Shown: one piece after another, positions 1-8,070 of the stretch
Layout: each line of letters opens with the position of its first letter
How positions within the stretch are numbered: the stretch's first letter is position 1
NCBI RefSeq assembly: GCF_052056915.1
Contig: NZ_CP195119.1
Coordinates: forward strand, 3,968,001-4,032,000
Direction: 5' to 3'
DNA: 64,000 bases
DNA from: MTP4 sp052056915
Lineage (GTDB): Archaea; Halobacteriota; Methanosarcinia; Methanosarcinales; Methanosarcinaceae
Notes under the pieces: generated by a model
The model's database searches: none
What the model saw: only the letters and a program-made list of their open reading frames with translations
What the model was told of the DNA's origin: nothing
Position numbers and translations under genes: made by a program

Positions 1-8
1 TTCAGATC

Positions 9-1538
9 TCAGGGCTTTTTCAGAATTTTTCCAATAATTACCAGCCCGGTCAGATTTATCATCCCTATCAGGAAATAGCCTATAAGTTGCCTGAAACCTA
101 TTCCAAATATTCCATTGTTTCCCGTGCCGGAACCACTCCCAATCCGGGCTTCGCTGGCGGTGGCGCTCTCTATTCCGGAACCATCGTTGGCTCCGGGTTT
201 CAGTACAAGGTCCCTGAATTCGATAACAGAGTTGGTTTCCAGAAACAGCTCTTCTTCTTTTTCTTCCGGACCGTTTTCGCCTTTGAAGGTGGCCTTTACA
301 GTGTAAGTGCAGGCGGGCTCAAGGCCCAGGAAAAGAAACTCGTCGTCATTTTCCGGGGAAGCGATAGGTTTCCCGGCTTTCAGGAGTTCCACGGAACCTT
401 CCCCGGGCAGTTTTACCTCCAGGTTCACGTAGCTTTTGAGCACAATCTGCTCCCCGTCGGCAAAGCGGGGCTTTCCGGGGACGTTCAGGACTCCCAGCAG
501 CGTAGGGGCCGCATCTTCCTGCCCGAATTCCCCTTTTATCACTCCTGTTTCCACATCAGGAGCCCGGACTATCAGGGGAACCAGCTGGGCTTCATCGGAT
601 ACGGAGTATTTTTCGCCCTGGTGCCCTCCCCTGGAATCGTCCGTGGGAAAAGCCATCCCGTGGTCGGCGGTCAGGATGAATGCGATATCGTTCCTCTTGC
701 AGAGTTCGTAGAGGGGCATAAGATCGGCGTCCAGGTTTTCGATACAGTCCAGGTATCCGTAGTTGCCGCGGTAGTGCCCGCTCATGTCCACGGCTCCCAC
801 GTTGACCGTGAGCAGGTATTTCTGTCCGGGATATTCCCTGGCCATGTATTCCACAAGGGCATAGGCCGTATCGATGCCCCACCTGTTGTACCCGCTGTAC
901 CTTTCCCCTGCCTCTTTCGAGCTCACATAGCCGGGAGCCCCGGCTGCCTTTTCTTCCATAAGCTTAAGCAGCCCGGGCGGGACTTTCGAAGGGCCGGGGT
1001 TGTGTTCGTAGCTCTCAAGGGTGGGCGCCAGTTTACTAATTGAGTTTTTTTCGTCTCTCAGGATGGCGTCATGCTCGGCGCAGATTGACCAGGAATCCCC
1101 CTTTTCCATCACCCCTATGCAGAGGTAGCCCTGCTCATGCAAAACATCAAAAAGGGTGGCGTCCCTGAAGCTAACCATCTCACTGTCCGCCCCGGGGTTC
1201 CCCGTAACCAGGACCGAATGTCCACCTCCCGTAAAGGTCTGTGGGACGCGGAGTTCCAGGACTTTTGCGCTCTCTTTGCTGATTTCGGGAATTGCTTCAA
1301 GCCTGGCTCTTTCAAGGGGACTGCCGTCCAGGGCGTAAGGGGTCAGTTCGGGATATACGAAAGGAGCGCTCATGCCGTCTGCGATAAAGAGTACGGCGCC
1401 GTTAGGGGTCTGCACCGGGCTTATTTCCACTTCGGTAAGGGCGAAGGCCGGGCAGGGAAATATTGCGAAAAAAACAGAGGCAGCTGCAAAAAGGATTGCC
1501 GCTGAAAGGAGGCGGTGTTTCGGGATTCCTTGTTTCAT
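9..1538 (-). CDS. secreted, membrane-anchored alkaline phosphatase-superfamily hydrolase
   Basis: The 509-residue product has a signal peptide (about residues 1-34), a large extracytoplasmic domain and a C-terminal hydrophobic segment (about 483-505) followed by lysines, so it is probably anchored on the outer face of the membrane. The alkaline phosphatase/sulfatase/phosphoglycerate mutase superfamily pattern is visible: an N-terminal metal Asp (D54 in FIADGMS), TFTGGGHS at 101-108 where the nucleophile should lie, D251 and H255 (VDMSGH), D292-H293 (TADHGM) and H306 (GGHQG). Residues from about 365 to 450 look like a beta-sandwich stalk. The superfamily hydrolyses or transfers phosphate or sulfate esters; the substrate here cannot be told. 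The gene is divergent from the DUF89 gene across about 240 bases. The fold is fairly sure, the activity unknown. Confidence 0.75.
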   Translation of the reverse strand: MKQGIPKHRLLSAAILFAAASVFFAIFPCPAFALTEVEISPVQTPNGAVLFIADGMSAPFVYPELTPYALDGSPLERARLEAIPEISKESAKVLELRVPQTFTGGGHSVLVTGNPGADSEMVSFRDATLFDVLHEQGYLCIGVMEKGDSWSICAEHDAILRDEKNSISKLAPTLESYEHNPGPSKVPPGLLKLMEEKAAGAPGYVSSKEAGERYSGYNRWGIDTAYALVEYMAREYPGQKYLLTVNVGAVDMSGHYRGNYGYLDCIENLDADLMPLYELCKRNDIAFILTADHGMAFPTDDSRGGHQGEKYSVSDEAQLVPLIVRAPDVETGVIKGEFGQEDAAPTLLGVLNVPGKPRFADGEQIVLKSYVNLEVKLPGEGSVELLKAGKPIASPENDDEFLFLGLEPACTYTVKATFKGENGPEEKEEELFLETNSVIEFRDLVLKPGANDGSGIESATASEARIGSGSGTGNNGIFGIGFRQLIGYFLIGMINLTGLVIIGKILKKP

Positions 1539-1780
1539 TATAAATTAATTTAGGTGCCATGTATAAAGAATTTGCTTTTGCACCTTTTTTTATTCATCCG
1601 GGATAAATAATTGGTTCCGGTTAGAATAATGGGTTTTGCTGCGTATTCTCCCTGATTTGGGTATCTTTTTAAAGGTTTAACTTTCTTTAGTTTGCGTAGC
1701 TTCATATTACATTTCTAACAAATATACATGAACATCCCGGAAAAATCTATACTTCTAATAAAAAAACAGGTAATGTTCCC

Positions 1781-2662
1781 ATGAAGATAAGCCCTCGATG
1801 TACCTACTGTATGCTTTCCAGAGTGCACTTCCAGTCCAAGCTGTCTACGGATGATGAAGACCTTATAAACAAAACAATTCGTGAGTGTCTCTGCGTTCTG
1901 AATGATAACTACAGTCCTGATGCCGTTTCTTCCGTTGTTGCCACCAAAGTCCACAGGAAATGTTATGAAGTCCTGGGGGACAACGACCCTTATGCCGTTA
2001 CCAAGAAACTGATCAACCAGGCTGCGGAAAAAGTCCTGCCCTTCGCAAGGGAGAAAATTTACGAAGGAAACCCCGATGATGCGGAAATTTTCAAGCGGGC
2101 CGTGCTTGCTTCCGTTATTGCGAACTACTTTGACTTCGGGATCATGGGCTTTGATGCCAGCGAGGACAAGTTTGAGGCTGCCTTCCAGAAATACTTCGAG
2201 CAAGGGCTCGATGTGGACGAGACCCGGAAGATGCTCGGGCTAATGGAAGACGTTGTCTATATTGCCGACAACTGCGGGGAGATCCTCTTTGACATCTTCG
2301 TTTTTGACATCATCAAAAAGCTCGGCGGAAAAATCACCCTCGTGGTCCGTGGTGGTCCGATCCTTACCGACGTGACCATGGAAGATGTCCGGGAATACGA
2401 GATCGATAAGAAGGTAGACAGGGTCCTTACCACCGGGTCCAACGCTATCGGTGTCCTTGTTGAGGAAGCTCCCAATGAGTTACTGGAGGCCATGAAAAAC
2501 GCAACCCTCATCATCAGCAAGGGCATGGCAAACTACGAGACCCTCTCCGAACATAACTTCGGGCCCATTGCCTACCTCCTCCTCACGAAATGCGAATGTG
2601 TCGCGGACTCCCTGGACGTGGAAGAAGGCCTGTCCGTTGCAAAACTGATGAACTGCCCGTGA
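1781..2662 (+). CDS. DUF89 (ARMT1-like) metal-dependent phosphatase
   Basis: The 293-residue protein belongs to the DUF89 family, whose members are metal-dependent phosphatases thought to clear damaged phosphometabolites. Visible family signatures are the N-terminal Cys pair (C7, C10 in RCTYC), an Asn-rich helix (VIANYFD, about 112-118), the metal-binding loop DNCGE at 163-167, and ISKGMANYE (245-253) near the phosphate site. Length and the N-terminal Cys motif fit the short archaeal subgroup. A purine-rich stretch (caggtaatg) precedes the ATG. It stands alone: the divergent hydrolase lies upstream and a minisatellite follows. The physiological substrate is unknown. Confidence 0.85.
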   Translation: MKISPRCTYCMLSRVHFQSKLSTDDEDLINKTIRECLCVLNDNYSPDAVSSVVATKVHRKCYEVLGDNDPYAVTKKLINQAAEKVLPFAREKIYEGNPDDAEIFKRAVLASVIANYFDFGIMGFDASEDKFEAAFQKYFEQGLDVDETRKMLGLMEDVVYIADNCGEILFDIFVFDIIKKLGGKITLVVRGGPILTDVTMEDVREYEIDKKVDRVLTTGSNAIGVLVEEAPNELLEAMKNATLIISKGMANYETLSEHNFGPIAYLLLTKCECVADSLDVEEGLSVAKLMNCP

Positions 2663-2749
2663 CCTTCGGGATGCGGCTTTAACTTTCCTGCTGCAGCCTG
2701 GCCTGCAGCAACCATATTTTTTCGCTGGCAAACCAACAGTTCATATTCT

Positions 2750-2945
2750 GCAAATCATCCTCCCGCTTATCCTGCCAATCCCCCCGCTTATCCTGCTGAC
2801 CATTCTGCCAATTATCCTGCTGACCATCCTGTCAATCATCCTGCCAATTATCCTGCTGACCATTCTGCCAATTATCTTGCTGACCATCCTGTCAATCATC
2901 CTGCCAATTATCCTGCTGATTATCCAGTCGGTCATCCTGTCGATT
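2750..2945. repeat. 12-base minisatellite with a 60-base higher-order period
   Basis: A degenerate 12-base unit of the type atcctgccaatt is repeated about 16 times; variants recur with an exact 60-base period (the block near 2798-2857 is repeated near 2858-2917). Because 12 and 60 are multiples of three, the minus strand stays open as a monotonous Arg/Ile/Met/Gly peptide. I regard that frame as a by-product of the repeat. Confidence 0.85.
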
Positions 2946-3016
2946 TTTTCCGGCATCTTTTTATTGTTCCGGGTTTCTAAATATATACAGTTAATATAAT
3001 GTAAAAATGAAATTGT

Positions 3017-3160
3017 AACTTAAACAAAACGCAACTTAAACAAAACGCAACTTAAACAAAACGCAACTTAAACAAAACGCAACTTAAACAAAACGCAACT
3101 TAAACAAAACGCAACTTAAACAAAAAGTAACTTAAACAAAACGTAACTTAAACAAAACGT
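3017..3160. repeat. nine tandem copies of a 16-base repeat upstream of cooT
   Basis: The unit aacttaaacaaaacgc starts at 3017, 3033, 3049, 3065, 3081, 3097, 3113, 3129 and 3145. The first seven copies are nearly identical; the last copies change cgc to agt or cgt. The array ends about 45 bases before the cooT start, in the promoter/leader region. It has no spacers, so it is not CRISPR. Confidence 0.95.
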
Positions 3161-3204
3161 AAGTAAAAAAGCGCAAATAAATGAAGTAAAGGGAGAACTG
3201 TAAA

Positions 3205-3393
3205 ATGTGTGAACTGAACGTCATTATGCTTCGTGGAGAAGAACGCGAACAGGTTATGGAATCCGTAGCAAAAATAGTGGTTGAAGGCGACTCAATTGAG
3301 CTTACCGGGATTCTCGGGGAGAGGATGACGGTTACGGGTTCAATCAAAGAAATTAACTTTTCTAGCGGAGAAGCCCTGCTTCTGGCAAAGTGA
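3205..3393 (+). CDS. cooT: CooT family small nickel-binding protein
   Basis: The 62-residue protein starts MCELNV and contains GDSIELTGILGE and a SIKEINF strand, the pattern of the CooT family (earlier called a predicted RNA-binding protein). CooT dimers bind Ni(II) through the N-terminal Met-Cys; in bacteria CooT helps nickel delivery to carbon monoxide dehydrogenase, and methanogens carry several paralogues, probably for the many nickel enzymes of methanogenesis. Cys2 is present. The start is supported by gggagaact about 8 bases upstream. No CODH gene is adjacent, so the exact client is unknown. Confidence 0.8.
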   Translation: MCELNVIMLRGEEREQVMESVAKIVVEGDSIELTGILGERMTVTGSIKEINFSSGEALLLAK

Positions 3394-3412
3394 AACCGGA
3401 TTCCCTGAAGAA

Positions 3413-3552
3413 AAACGAAGTTTTTGAGCTGAATTCCAGAGTCCCGGAATTCTCATTTCCTGTTTTTTCACGGGCTTAAAAGAAACGAAGTTTTTGAGCT
3501 GAATTCCAGAGCCCCGGAATTCTCATTTCCTGTTTTTTACGGGGTTAAAAGA
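3413..3552 (+). terminator. tandem 70-base repeats, each with a hairpin and T-run
   Basis: Two consecutive, nearly identical copies (3413-3482 and 3483-3552) each contain gaattcc...ggaattc, an inverted repeat with a loop of about 8 bases, followed by a T-rich tail (cctgtttttt). They follow the cooT stop and look like a duplicated transcription terminator. Confidence 0.6.
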
Positions 3553-3700
3553 AAGCATCGTCAGAAGCAAAAGGAAAAATCAGACAAAGGAATTTGAGCG
3601 ATGCAGGCCGATCTATGGGGAAGAGAACGCCGTAACAATCGACCGTACCACGAAATGGGGCAGCCCTTTGCAATAGGCAAGGACGGGACCGGGGAAGATT
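3547..3700 (+). pseudogene. broken 5' fragment of a DUF4326 gene
   Basis: This stretch is a close copy of the first part of the intact DUF4326 gene at 8071-8460 (matching about 8085-8237). It lacks a start codon, has lost one C in the run of the tggggcagccc segment near 3661-3667, which shifts the frame, and stops matching after gacgggaccggggaag. The fragment is a relic of duplication or insertion. No product is expected. Confidence 0.8.
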
Positions 3701-4046
3701 CGAGTATATGTAAACGTTATCAAAGGTTTTCAGAATCAATTGTTCATTGAAACATATTTATAGTTCCGAACGTAAATATTTACAATTACTTTATAACCAC
3801 GAAAGATACAGAAAGCATGGAAGGACTGTGAACCTATTTCCTTATTTCTGTGTTTTCCGTGCTTTTTGTGCTTTCTGTGGCTAAACTATCACTTGAGATT
3901 GGGGGGAATTTGGGTCATTGACTATAATTGGCAGCTCATTTGCAAATGCCTTAAATGTAAAGTATTTTCTAAGCTCACTTTATTCGAAAATAATGTAAAT
4001 TTACATAAAAAATAATCTCAAAGAAAATAATATCAGGAGATCTGTT
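3701..4046 (+). promoter_or_regulatory. A+T-rich upstream region of the lipoprotein gene
   Basis: Apart from the palindromic repeat this 346-base region has no gene. An A+T-rich stretch (3960-4030, including aaaataatgtaaatttacataa) should hold the promoter of the lipoprotein gene, and tcaggagatctgtt gives a good ribosome binding site before the ATG at 4047. Confidence 0.45.
3792..3882. repeat. palindromic intergenic repeat
   Basis: The sequence begins aaccacgaaagatacagaaa and ends with the imperfect complement gtgctttctgtggct, so the strand can fold on itself. It is of the same general type as the accac...gtggt repeats at 5318-5504 and 6228-6409, which I take to be a dispersed intergenic element family. 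Confidence 0.6.
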
Positions 4047-5288
4047 ATGCGATTTCCCAATAGAATTTCCGGGATTAAATTTGCAGGATTATTAGCCATT
4101 ATTATTTTAGTTGCTTCGACTCTGGGGTGTACGAGTTCAGATTCGGATAAGAACAATTCAAGCTCCAGTCCAAATGTAGAGGTGATAGCTCCAACACCTG
4201 AATCGGATAAGAGCAATTCAAGCTCCAGTCCAAATGCAGAGGTGATAGCTCCAGCACCCGAAGCAAGTATTACGTTTGTTACTACCGGGTCATCATTTTC
4301 ACCAATTATCACAGTTACGGGTAATCCTGAAATTAAATGGGTATTTGGTGATGGTTCAACATCTGATTCTCCGGCTCCTACTGTAAATTTTGCTTCAGAG
4401 GGGACAAGATCAAACACTCTGGTAGTAACACCATGGAGTGCAGTAACTAAGATCAATATAGGTTATGACGGTTCGGATGGGGGAGTAACTCCAGGTCCCG
4501 GTACAATAGAAAGTTTGGAACAACAGAATGTAATAGCTGTTACCGGTTTGGAAAATGTTGCACCGTACCTCCAGGTATGGGCTTCGAGTTATAATCCGAT
4601 AGCTGAGCTGGATTTCAGTAACTTCACGGAACTGCATACGATTGAGTGTTTTTATTGTATATCATTGACCAGCATCAGGCTCAGTAACGTTCCATCTCTG
4701 ACCAGGCTTTGCCTCGAAAGATGCAAAATATCTTATCTTGACCTATCAGAGGCTCCTGCCCTGGCTGACCTTCGCGGAGCATCCCAGAGAAGTTCAACAT
4801 ATACAATAAATTGGGGTACTACAGGGGCTAATACATGGCATGTATGTGTTGGGGCTAACCCACGTATGACCGGCGCATTACCATCCGGCCAGTTCCCGGT
4901 CCTGGAAGATTATTTTGTTTGGAACGGGAATCAAAGCGGGACTCTACACCTGGATTCCAAAGATTTATACAAAGTCCGGGCATACGACAACCATTATAGT
5001 GCCGCTGATTTATCCGGGTGTTTCCCTGCTGGTAGAAGAGCTGTTGTGCAAATTTATAATAATGAACTCACAAGTCTGGATATTTCCGATGACCCCGGTT
5101 TAATACATTTAAATGCCAGCCGTAATTCACTGGACCAAACAGCAGTAGACGGGGTACTCCAAACACTGGATTCTTATAATACTCATCATGGGTACCTGGA
5201 TCTAACCGGAAATGCCGCACCCTCAACTACAGGAATAGCCCATGCAAATAACTTAACTGCCAGGGGATGGGAGGTCCAGAGTTCATGA
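4047..5288 (+). CDS. surface lipoprotein with PKD-like and leucine-rich regions
   Basis: The 413-residue protein has a lipoprotein signal (residues 1-27, lipobox STLGC with C28). A Ser/Asn linker follows, with two near-identical 20-residue repeats (SDKNNSSSSPNVEVIAP-type) at about 31-72. Residues about 75-145 resemble a PKD-like beta domain (WVFGDGSTS, then VNFASEGTRSNTLVVTP). The rest is a degenerate leucine-rich array (LDFSNFTEL, LDLSEAPAL, LDISDDPGL). It is predicted to be lipid-anchored on the cell surface; adhesion or binding is an inference. It stands alone, with its own ribosome site, and is followed by a long repeat element. Confidence 0.7.
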   Translation: MRFPNRISGIKFAGLLAIIILVASTLGCTSSDSDKNNSSSSPNVEVIAPTPESDKSNSSSSPNAEVIAPAPEASITFVTTGSSFSPIITVTGNPEIKWVFGDGSTSDSPAPTVNFASEGTRSNTLVVTPWSAVTKINIGYDGSDGGVTPGPGTIESLEQQNVIAVTGLENVAPYLQVWASSYNPIAELDFSNFTELHTIECFYCISLTSIRLSNVPSLTRLCLERCKISYLDLSEAPALADLRGASQRSSTYTINWGTTGANTWHVCVGANPRMTGALPSGQFPVLEDYFVWNGNQSGTLHLDSKDLYKVRAYDNHYSAADLSGCFPAGRRAVVQIYNNELTSLDISDDPGLIHLNASRNSLDQTAVDGVLQTLDSYNTHHGYLDLTGNAAPSTTGIAHANNLTARGWEVQSS

Positions 5289-5317
5289 AAAATCCCCAGG
5301 GTGCAAATTTATGCGCT

Positions 5318-5504
5318 TAGGAATGAGTCAAATATAATATCAAAGATTCCAAAATTTGAGAATAAACCACAGATGAACACAGATGAACACGGATGGTTTT
5401 AAATCTGTGTCTATCCGTGTCCATCCGTGGTTCTTTAATGGGATACTCATTAATGGAGTAATTCCTTATCTGAAAATCTGAAGTTATATTTTCACCATTC
5501 CTTA
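5318..5504. repeat. left arm of a long inverted repeat flanking a TA module
   Basis: From taggaatgagtca to ttcaccattcctta, this sequence is the near-perfect reverse complement of 6228-6409. It contains its own internal palindrome: accacagatgaacac-type half-sites facing tccatccgtggtt. The two arms enclose the toxin pseudogene and the antitoxin gene. Confidence 0.85.
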
Positions 5505-5557
5505 GAATTTTAGAACCAGGGTTATAAGTTTATTATTAGGTTCATGATGGGGTAGAA

Positions 5558-5872
5558 ATGAGTGTCAGCCATGGTAAATTAAAGTATTTTCTTGAAGAAG
5601 ACGCTTTCATTGTTTCAAACCATGCTCGAAGCCGCATGTTTCAAAGGAACATCTCAACTTAAAGCATAAAAGAGGTTATACTTCAGGGGCAGATTATTGA
5701 GGAATACCCTGAAGACGAGCCATGTCCATCAGCTTTGTTTTTTGCGTATTCTGAGGGTAGACCCTGCCATGTTGTGGTAGCAGAATGTGAAGACCATATA
5801 AGAATAATCACGGTGTACATCCCGGAAAAAAATAAACGGATAGACCATGTATTAAGGAGGGATCAAAAATGA
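5558..5872 (+). pseudogene. DUF4258-like toxin gene interrupted by a stop codon
   Basis: One frame runs from ATG 5558 to TGA 5872 (104 codons) but has TAA at codon 35 (5660-5662). Before the stop it reads NHARSRMFQRNIST, after it SIKEVILQGQIIEEYPED and VVVAECEDHIRIITVY: the layout of DUF4258 proteins, RelE/BrnT-like small toxins. The stop replaces a residue that in relatives is usually Glu (gaa to taa is one change). The reading frame is otherwise intact and overlaps the antitoxin start by four bases (ATGA), so the damage looks recent. TAA is not a recoding codon in Methanosarcina, where only UAG encodes pyrrolysine. Confidence 0.75.
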
Positions 5873-6123
5873 AACCTGACAGGTGCAGTTTTTGTAAAGG
5901 TAAACTCGTCGAAGGTAAAACCGAGTTTGTGGCAAAAGTTGGAGAGCAGTTCATTGCCATTAAAGATGTTTCCGCCTATGTCTGTGAAAACTGCGGAGAA
6001 GCCTACTATACTCCGGAAGTTTCAAGAAAAATAGACGTGGTCATGAAAAAATTTCACGAGTCCAAACTACTCTTGCATCCCGTAGCCGCCGGAGAACTGA
6101 GCTTTGACGAGATTGTTGCATAA
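5869..6123 (+). CDS. YgiT-type zinc-finger (MqsA-like) antitoxin
   Basis: The 84-residue protein has two CxxC pairs (CSFC at 6-9 and CENC at 43-46), the zinc ribbon typical of YgiT/MqsA N-terminal domains, then a short helical tail. These proteins are usually the antitoxin partner of DUF4258 or MqsR-like toxins. The strong site aaggaggg lies just before the ATG, within the end of the toxin frame, and the ATGA overlap implies translational coupling. Unlike MqsA there is no C-terminal helix-turn-helix of full size. Since the toxin is broken, this gene is probably an orphan antitoxin. Confidence 0.8.
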   Translation: MKPDRCSFCKGKLVEGKTEFVAKVGEQFIAIKDVSAYVCENCGEAYYTPEVSRKIDVVMKKFHESKLLLHPVAAGELSFDEIVA

Positions 6124-6227
6124 TTTTTTCCAATCGTTATTCCTTTTTTGCCGATCACTTTTTCTTTTCCCCGCCCGGCCCTGCCTGATTTTTTGCAACA
6201 ATCAGTTTTGACTCTCTGGAGCCTGTT

Positions 6228-6409
6228 TAGGAATGGTGAAAATATAACTTCAGATTTTCAGATCAGGAGTGCTCTATGGGTTTCCCGTTAAAGAACCACG
6301 GATGGACACGGATAGACACAGATTTTAAGCCATCCGTGTTCATCTGTGTTCATCCGTGGTTTATTCTCAAATTTTGAAATCCTTGATATTATATGTGACT
6401 CATTCCTTA
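6228..6409. repeat. right arm of the long inverted repeat flanking a TA module
   Basis: Starting taggaatggtgaa and ending gtgactcattcctta, this is the reverse complement of 5318-5504 with scattered mismatches. Both arms share the internal aaccacggatg...catccgtggtt palindrome. Confidence 0.85.
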
Positions 6410-6699
6410 ATGATTTTTGGAGCTTGATTTCTGGGGGCTGTTTCGTTCCGCCCGCTTCCTCGCTCAACCTGACTAAGATAACTCTTTTTATATATTTTCC
6501 GGGCGGCTCCTCCTACCCTCCCTCCCGGCTCCTCCTTTTTCGTGGATCACTTTCTCGTCCCTCCCCTCCGCCCTTCTCTGCCTTATTTTTCGCAACAATC
6601 AGTCTTGACTCAGCTTTCGACCCCACTTTCAAAAATAGGTCATTTTTGAGACGATTGAATAAATGTGAGTATCAAAACTACAGTTTATGTTTTATCTTT

Positions 6700-6765
6700 A
6701 AAAGCAGAAGACTCCTTCCTCGACAGCCGAAGGCTGGCAGGTGGGAGATGAATGCGTAAACTTCA
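6700..6765 (+). repeat. degenerate IS605-type right-end hairpin
   Basis: The sequence agaagactccttcctcgaca, then gccgaaggc and a G-rich arm, ending cgtaaac, follows the same layout as the right end of the TnpB element at 7980-8053. It is probably the leftover end of another TnpB-type element that once stood here. Confidence 0.45.
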
Positions 6766-6811
6766 ATACATTTCTTTAGCAACGTCTATATGTACTGCTT
6801 ATAATATATAA

Positions 6812-7933
6812 ATGGATTGTATGTTGAAAGCCTACAAATACCGATTAATTCCCAATAAAGAACAAAGGGAAATGATAAATAAACATATCGGAGGATGTAG
6901 GTTTGTATATAATTGGGCTTTAGAAACTAAAATAAAGTACTATCAAGAAGCTAATCAAAAACTATCTGCCTATGATCTTAATTATATGCTTACAGAACTT
7001 AAAAATGAAAATGAGTGGTTAAAGGATGTATATTCTCAATCCTTACAACAGGCAAACAAAAATATGGAATCTGCTTTTACTAAGTTTTTTAGGGAAAAAG
7101 CAGGATTTCCTAAGTTCAAGTCTAAAAAAAATCCTGTTCAATCTTTCCAAATCCCACAACATTACAAAGTTAACTTCGATAAAAATATAATAAAACTTCC
7201 TAAAATTGGGGAACTAAAAGCAGTCTTGCATAGGGCTTTTGAAGGCAAATTAAAAACGGCAACATTATCCCGAACTTCAACAGGAAAATATTTCATTAGT
7301 ATTCTTGTGGATGATGGAAAAGAAGTTCCCGAAAAGCCAAAATTCACAGAACAAAGTACTATCGGGGTTGATGTTGGAATTAAGGATTTTGCTGTTTTGT
7401 CCAATGGGGAAAAAATTGATAATCCCAAGTACCTTAAAAAATCCTTAAAACGTCTTAAAGTGGTTCAAAAGCAAGTAAGCAAGAAAGTTAAAGGCTCCAA
7501 TAACCGGAAAAAAGCAATAAAAAGACTTGCCAAAATCCATGAAAAGGTAACAAATCAAAGAACTGATTTTCAGCACAAAGTTTCATCAAGATTAATCAGC
7601 GAGAACCAAGCCATAGCGTTTGAAACTCTGAAAGTCAAGAACATGGTAAAAAATCACAGTCTTGCACAGGCTATAAATGATGCTTCATGGTCAAGCTTCA
7701 TTACAAAAATGGAGTATAAAGCCGAATGGTACGGAAAAACTATTCTGAGAATTGGACAATTTGAACCATCAACAAAGTTGTGTAATGTTTGCGGCTATCA
7801 TAATAAGGACATAACTCTAGAAATAAGGGAATGGGTTTGCCCTGAATGTAAAACAAAACATGATAGGGACATAAACGCCGCTATAAACATTAAAAAGTTT
7901 GCTTTGCAAGATCAAAATTTGATAGTCATATAA
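6812..7933 (+). CDS. tnpB: TnpB (IS200/IS605 family OrfB), RNA-guided nuclease
   Basis: The 373-residue protein is a complete TnpB: N-terminal wedge/REC region (MLKAYKYRLIPN), RuvC residues D187 (GVDVGIKDFA), E271 (IAFETLKVKN) and D353 (HDRDINAAI), and a zinc ribbon C324, C327, C343, C346 inserted before the last Asp. All catalytic residues are intact. TnpB proteins cleave DNA guided by an RNA from the element's right end and help IS605-type elements persist. No TnpA transposase is nearby, so this is a solitary IS1341-type element that would need help in trans. Most relatives start MLKAYKY, which would place the start at 6821. A TATA-like ttataatatataa lies immediately upstream. Confidence 0.92.
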   Translation: MDCMLKAYKYRLIPNKEQREMINKHIGGCRFVYNWALETKIKYYQEANQKLSAYDLNYMLTELKNENEWLKDVYSQSLQQANKNMESAFTKFFREKAGFPKFKSKKNPVQSFQIPQHYKVNFDKNIIKLPKIGELKAVLHRAFEGKLKTATLSRTSTGKYFISILVDDGKEVPEKPKFTEQSTIGVDVGIKDFAVLSNGEKIDNPKYLKKSLKRLKVVQKQVSKKVKGSNNRKKAIKRLAKIHEKVTNQRTDFQHKVSSRLISENQAIAFETLKVKNMVKNHSLAQAINDASWSSFITKMEYKAEWYGKTILRIGQFEPSTKLCNVCGYHNKDITLEIREWVCPECKTKHDRDINAAINIKKFALQDQNLIVI

Positions 7934-8055
7934 TCCCTATGGAACGTGGGGTTAAGCTTGTGGATTCGTCTAGGTTGCTAGGGGAAATGAAGCAAGAAGC
8001 CCCTTCCTCAGCTCCGAAGGAGACAGGGAGGGGTAGTTCACAGAAACCGTAAACT
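7934..8055 (+). ncRNA. right end of the TnpB element, probable guide (omega) RNA
   Basis: After the tnpB stop lies a structured segment: gaagccccttcctc pairs with gggaggggtagttc across a loop with ctccgaaggag, itself a small hairpin. This is the usual layout of IS605/IS1341 right ends, where the 3' part of the tnpB transcript forms the omega RNA and the guide comes from flanking DNA. On that basis the guide would begin near 8040-8055, directly upstream of the DUF4326 gene. The RNA itself is inferred. Confidence 0.55.
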
Positions 8056-8070
8056 TTACTCGTAGATAAC

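Larger units (their letters stand above)
2663..3204 (+). other. intergenic region with two minisatellites
   Basis: No convincing gene is present. A GC-rich stretch follows the DUF89 stop. The rest is a 12/60-base repeat array, a 16-base repeat array and, just before cooT, an A+T-rich leader with the Shine-Dalgarno-like gggagaact. Confidence 0.6.
6124..6811. other. repeat-filled gap between antitoxin and TnpB
   Basis: No gene is supported. Contents are an imperfect direct repeat of about 70 bases (6133-6212 and 6535-6612, both ending gcaacaatcagt-ttgactc), the right arm of the long inverted repeat between them, and a hairpin resembling an IS605-type right end at 6700-6765. The long arm therefore appears inserted inside a duplicated segment. 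Confidence 0.55.

Noticed and set aside
87..1043. 318-codon open frame on the + strand
   Set aside because: It is antisense to the phosphatase-superfamily gene, which has a signal peptide and catalytic motifs; the + frame has no family pattern and reflects G+C-rich codon structure.
2741..2956. 71-codon repetitive minus-strand frame
   Set aside because: The frame stays open only because the 12-base repeat is a multiple of three; there is no ribosome site or known family.
3017..3160. Possible CRISPR array
   Set aside because: The units abut directly with a 16-base period and no variable spacers.
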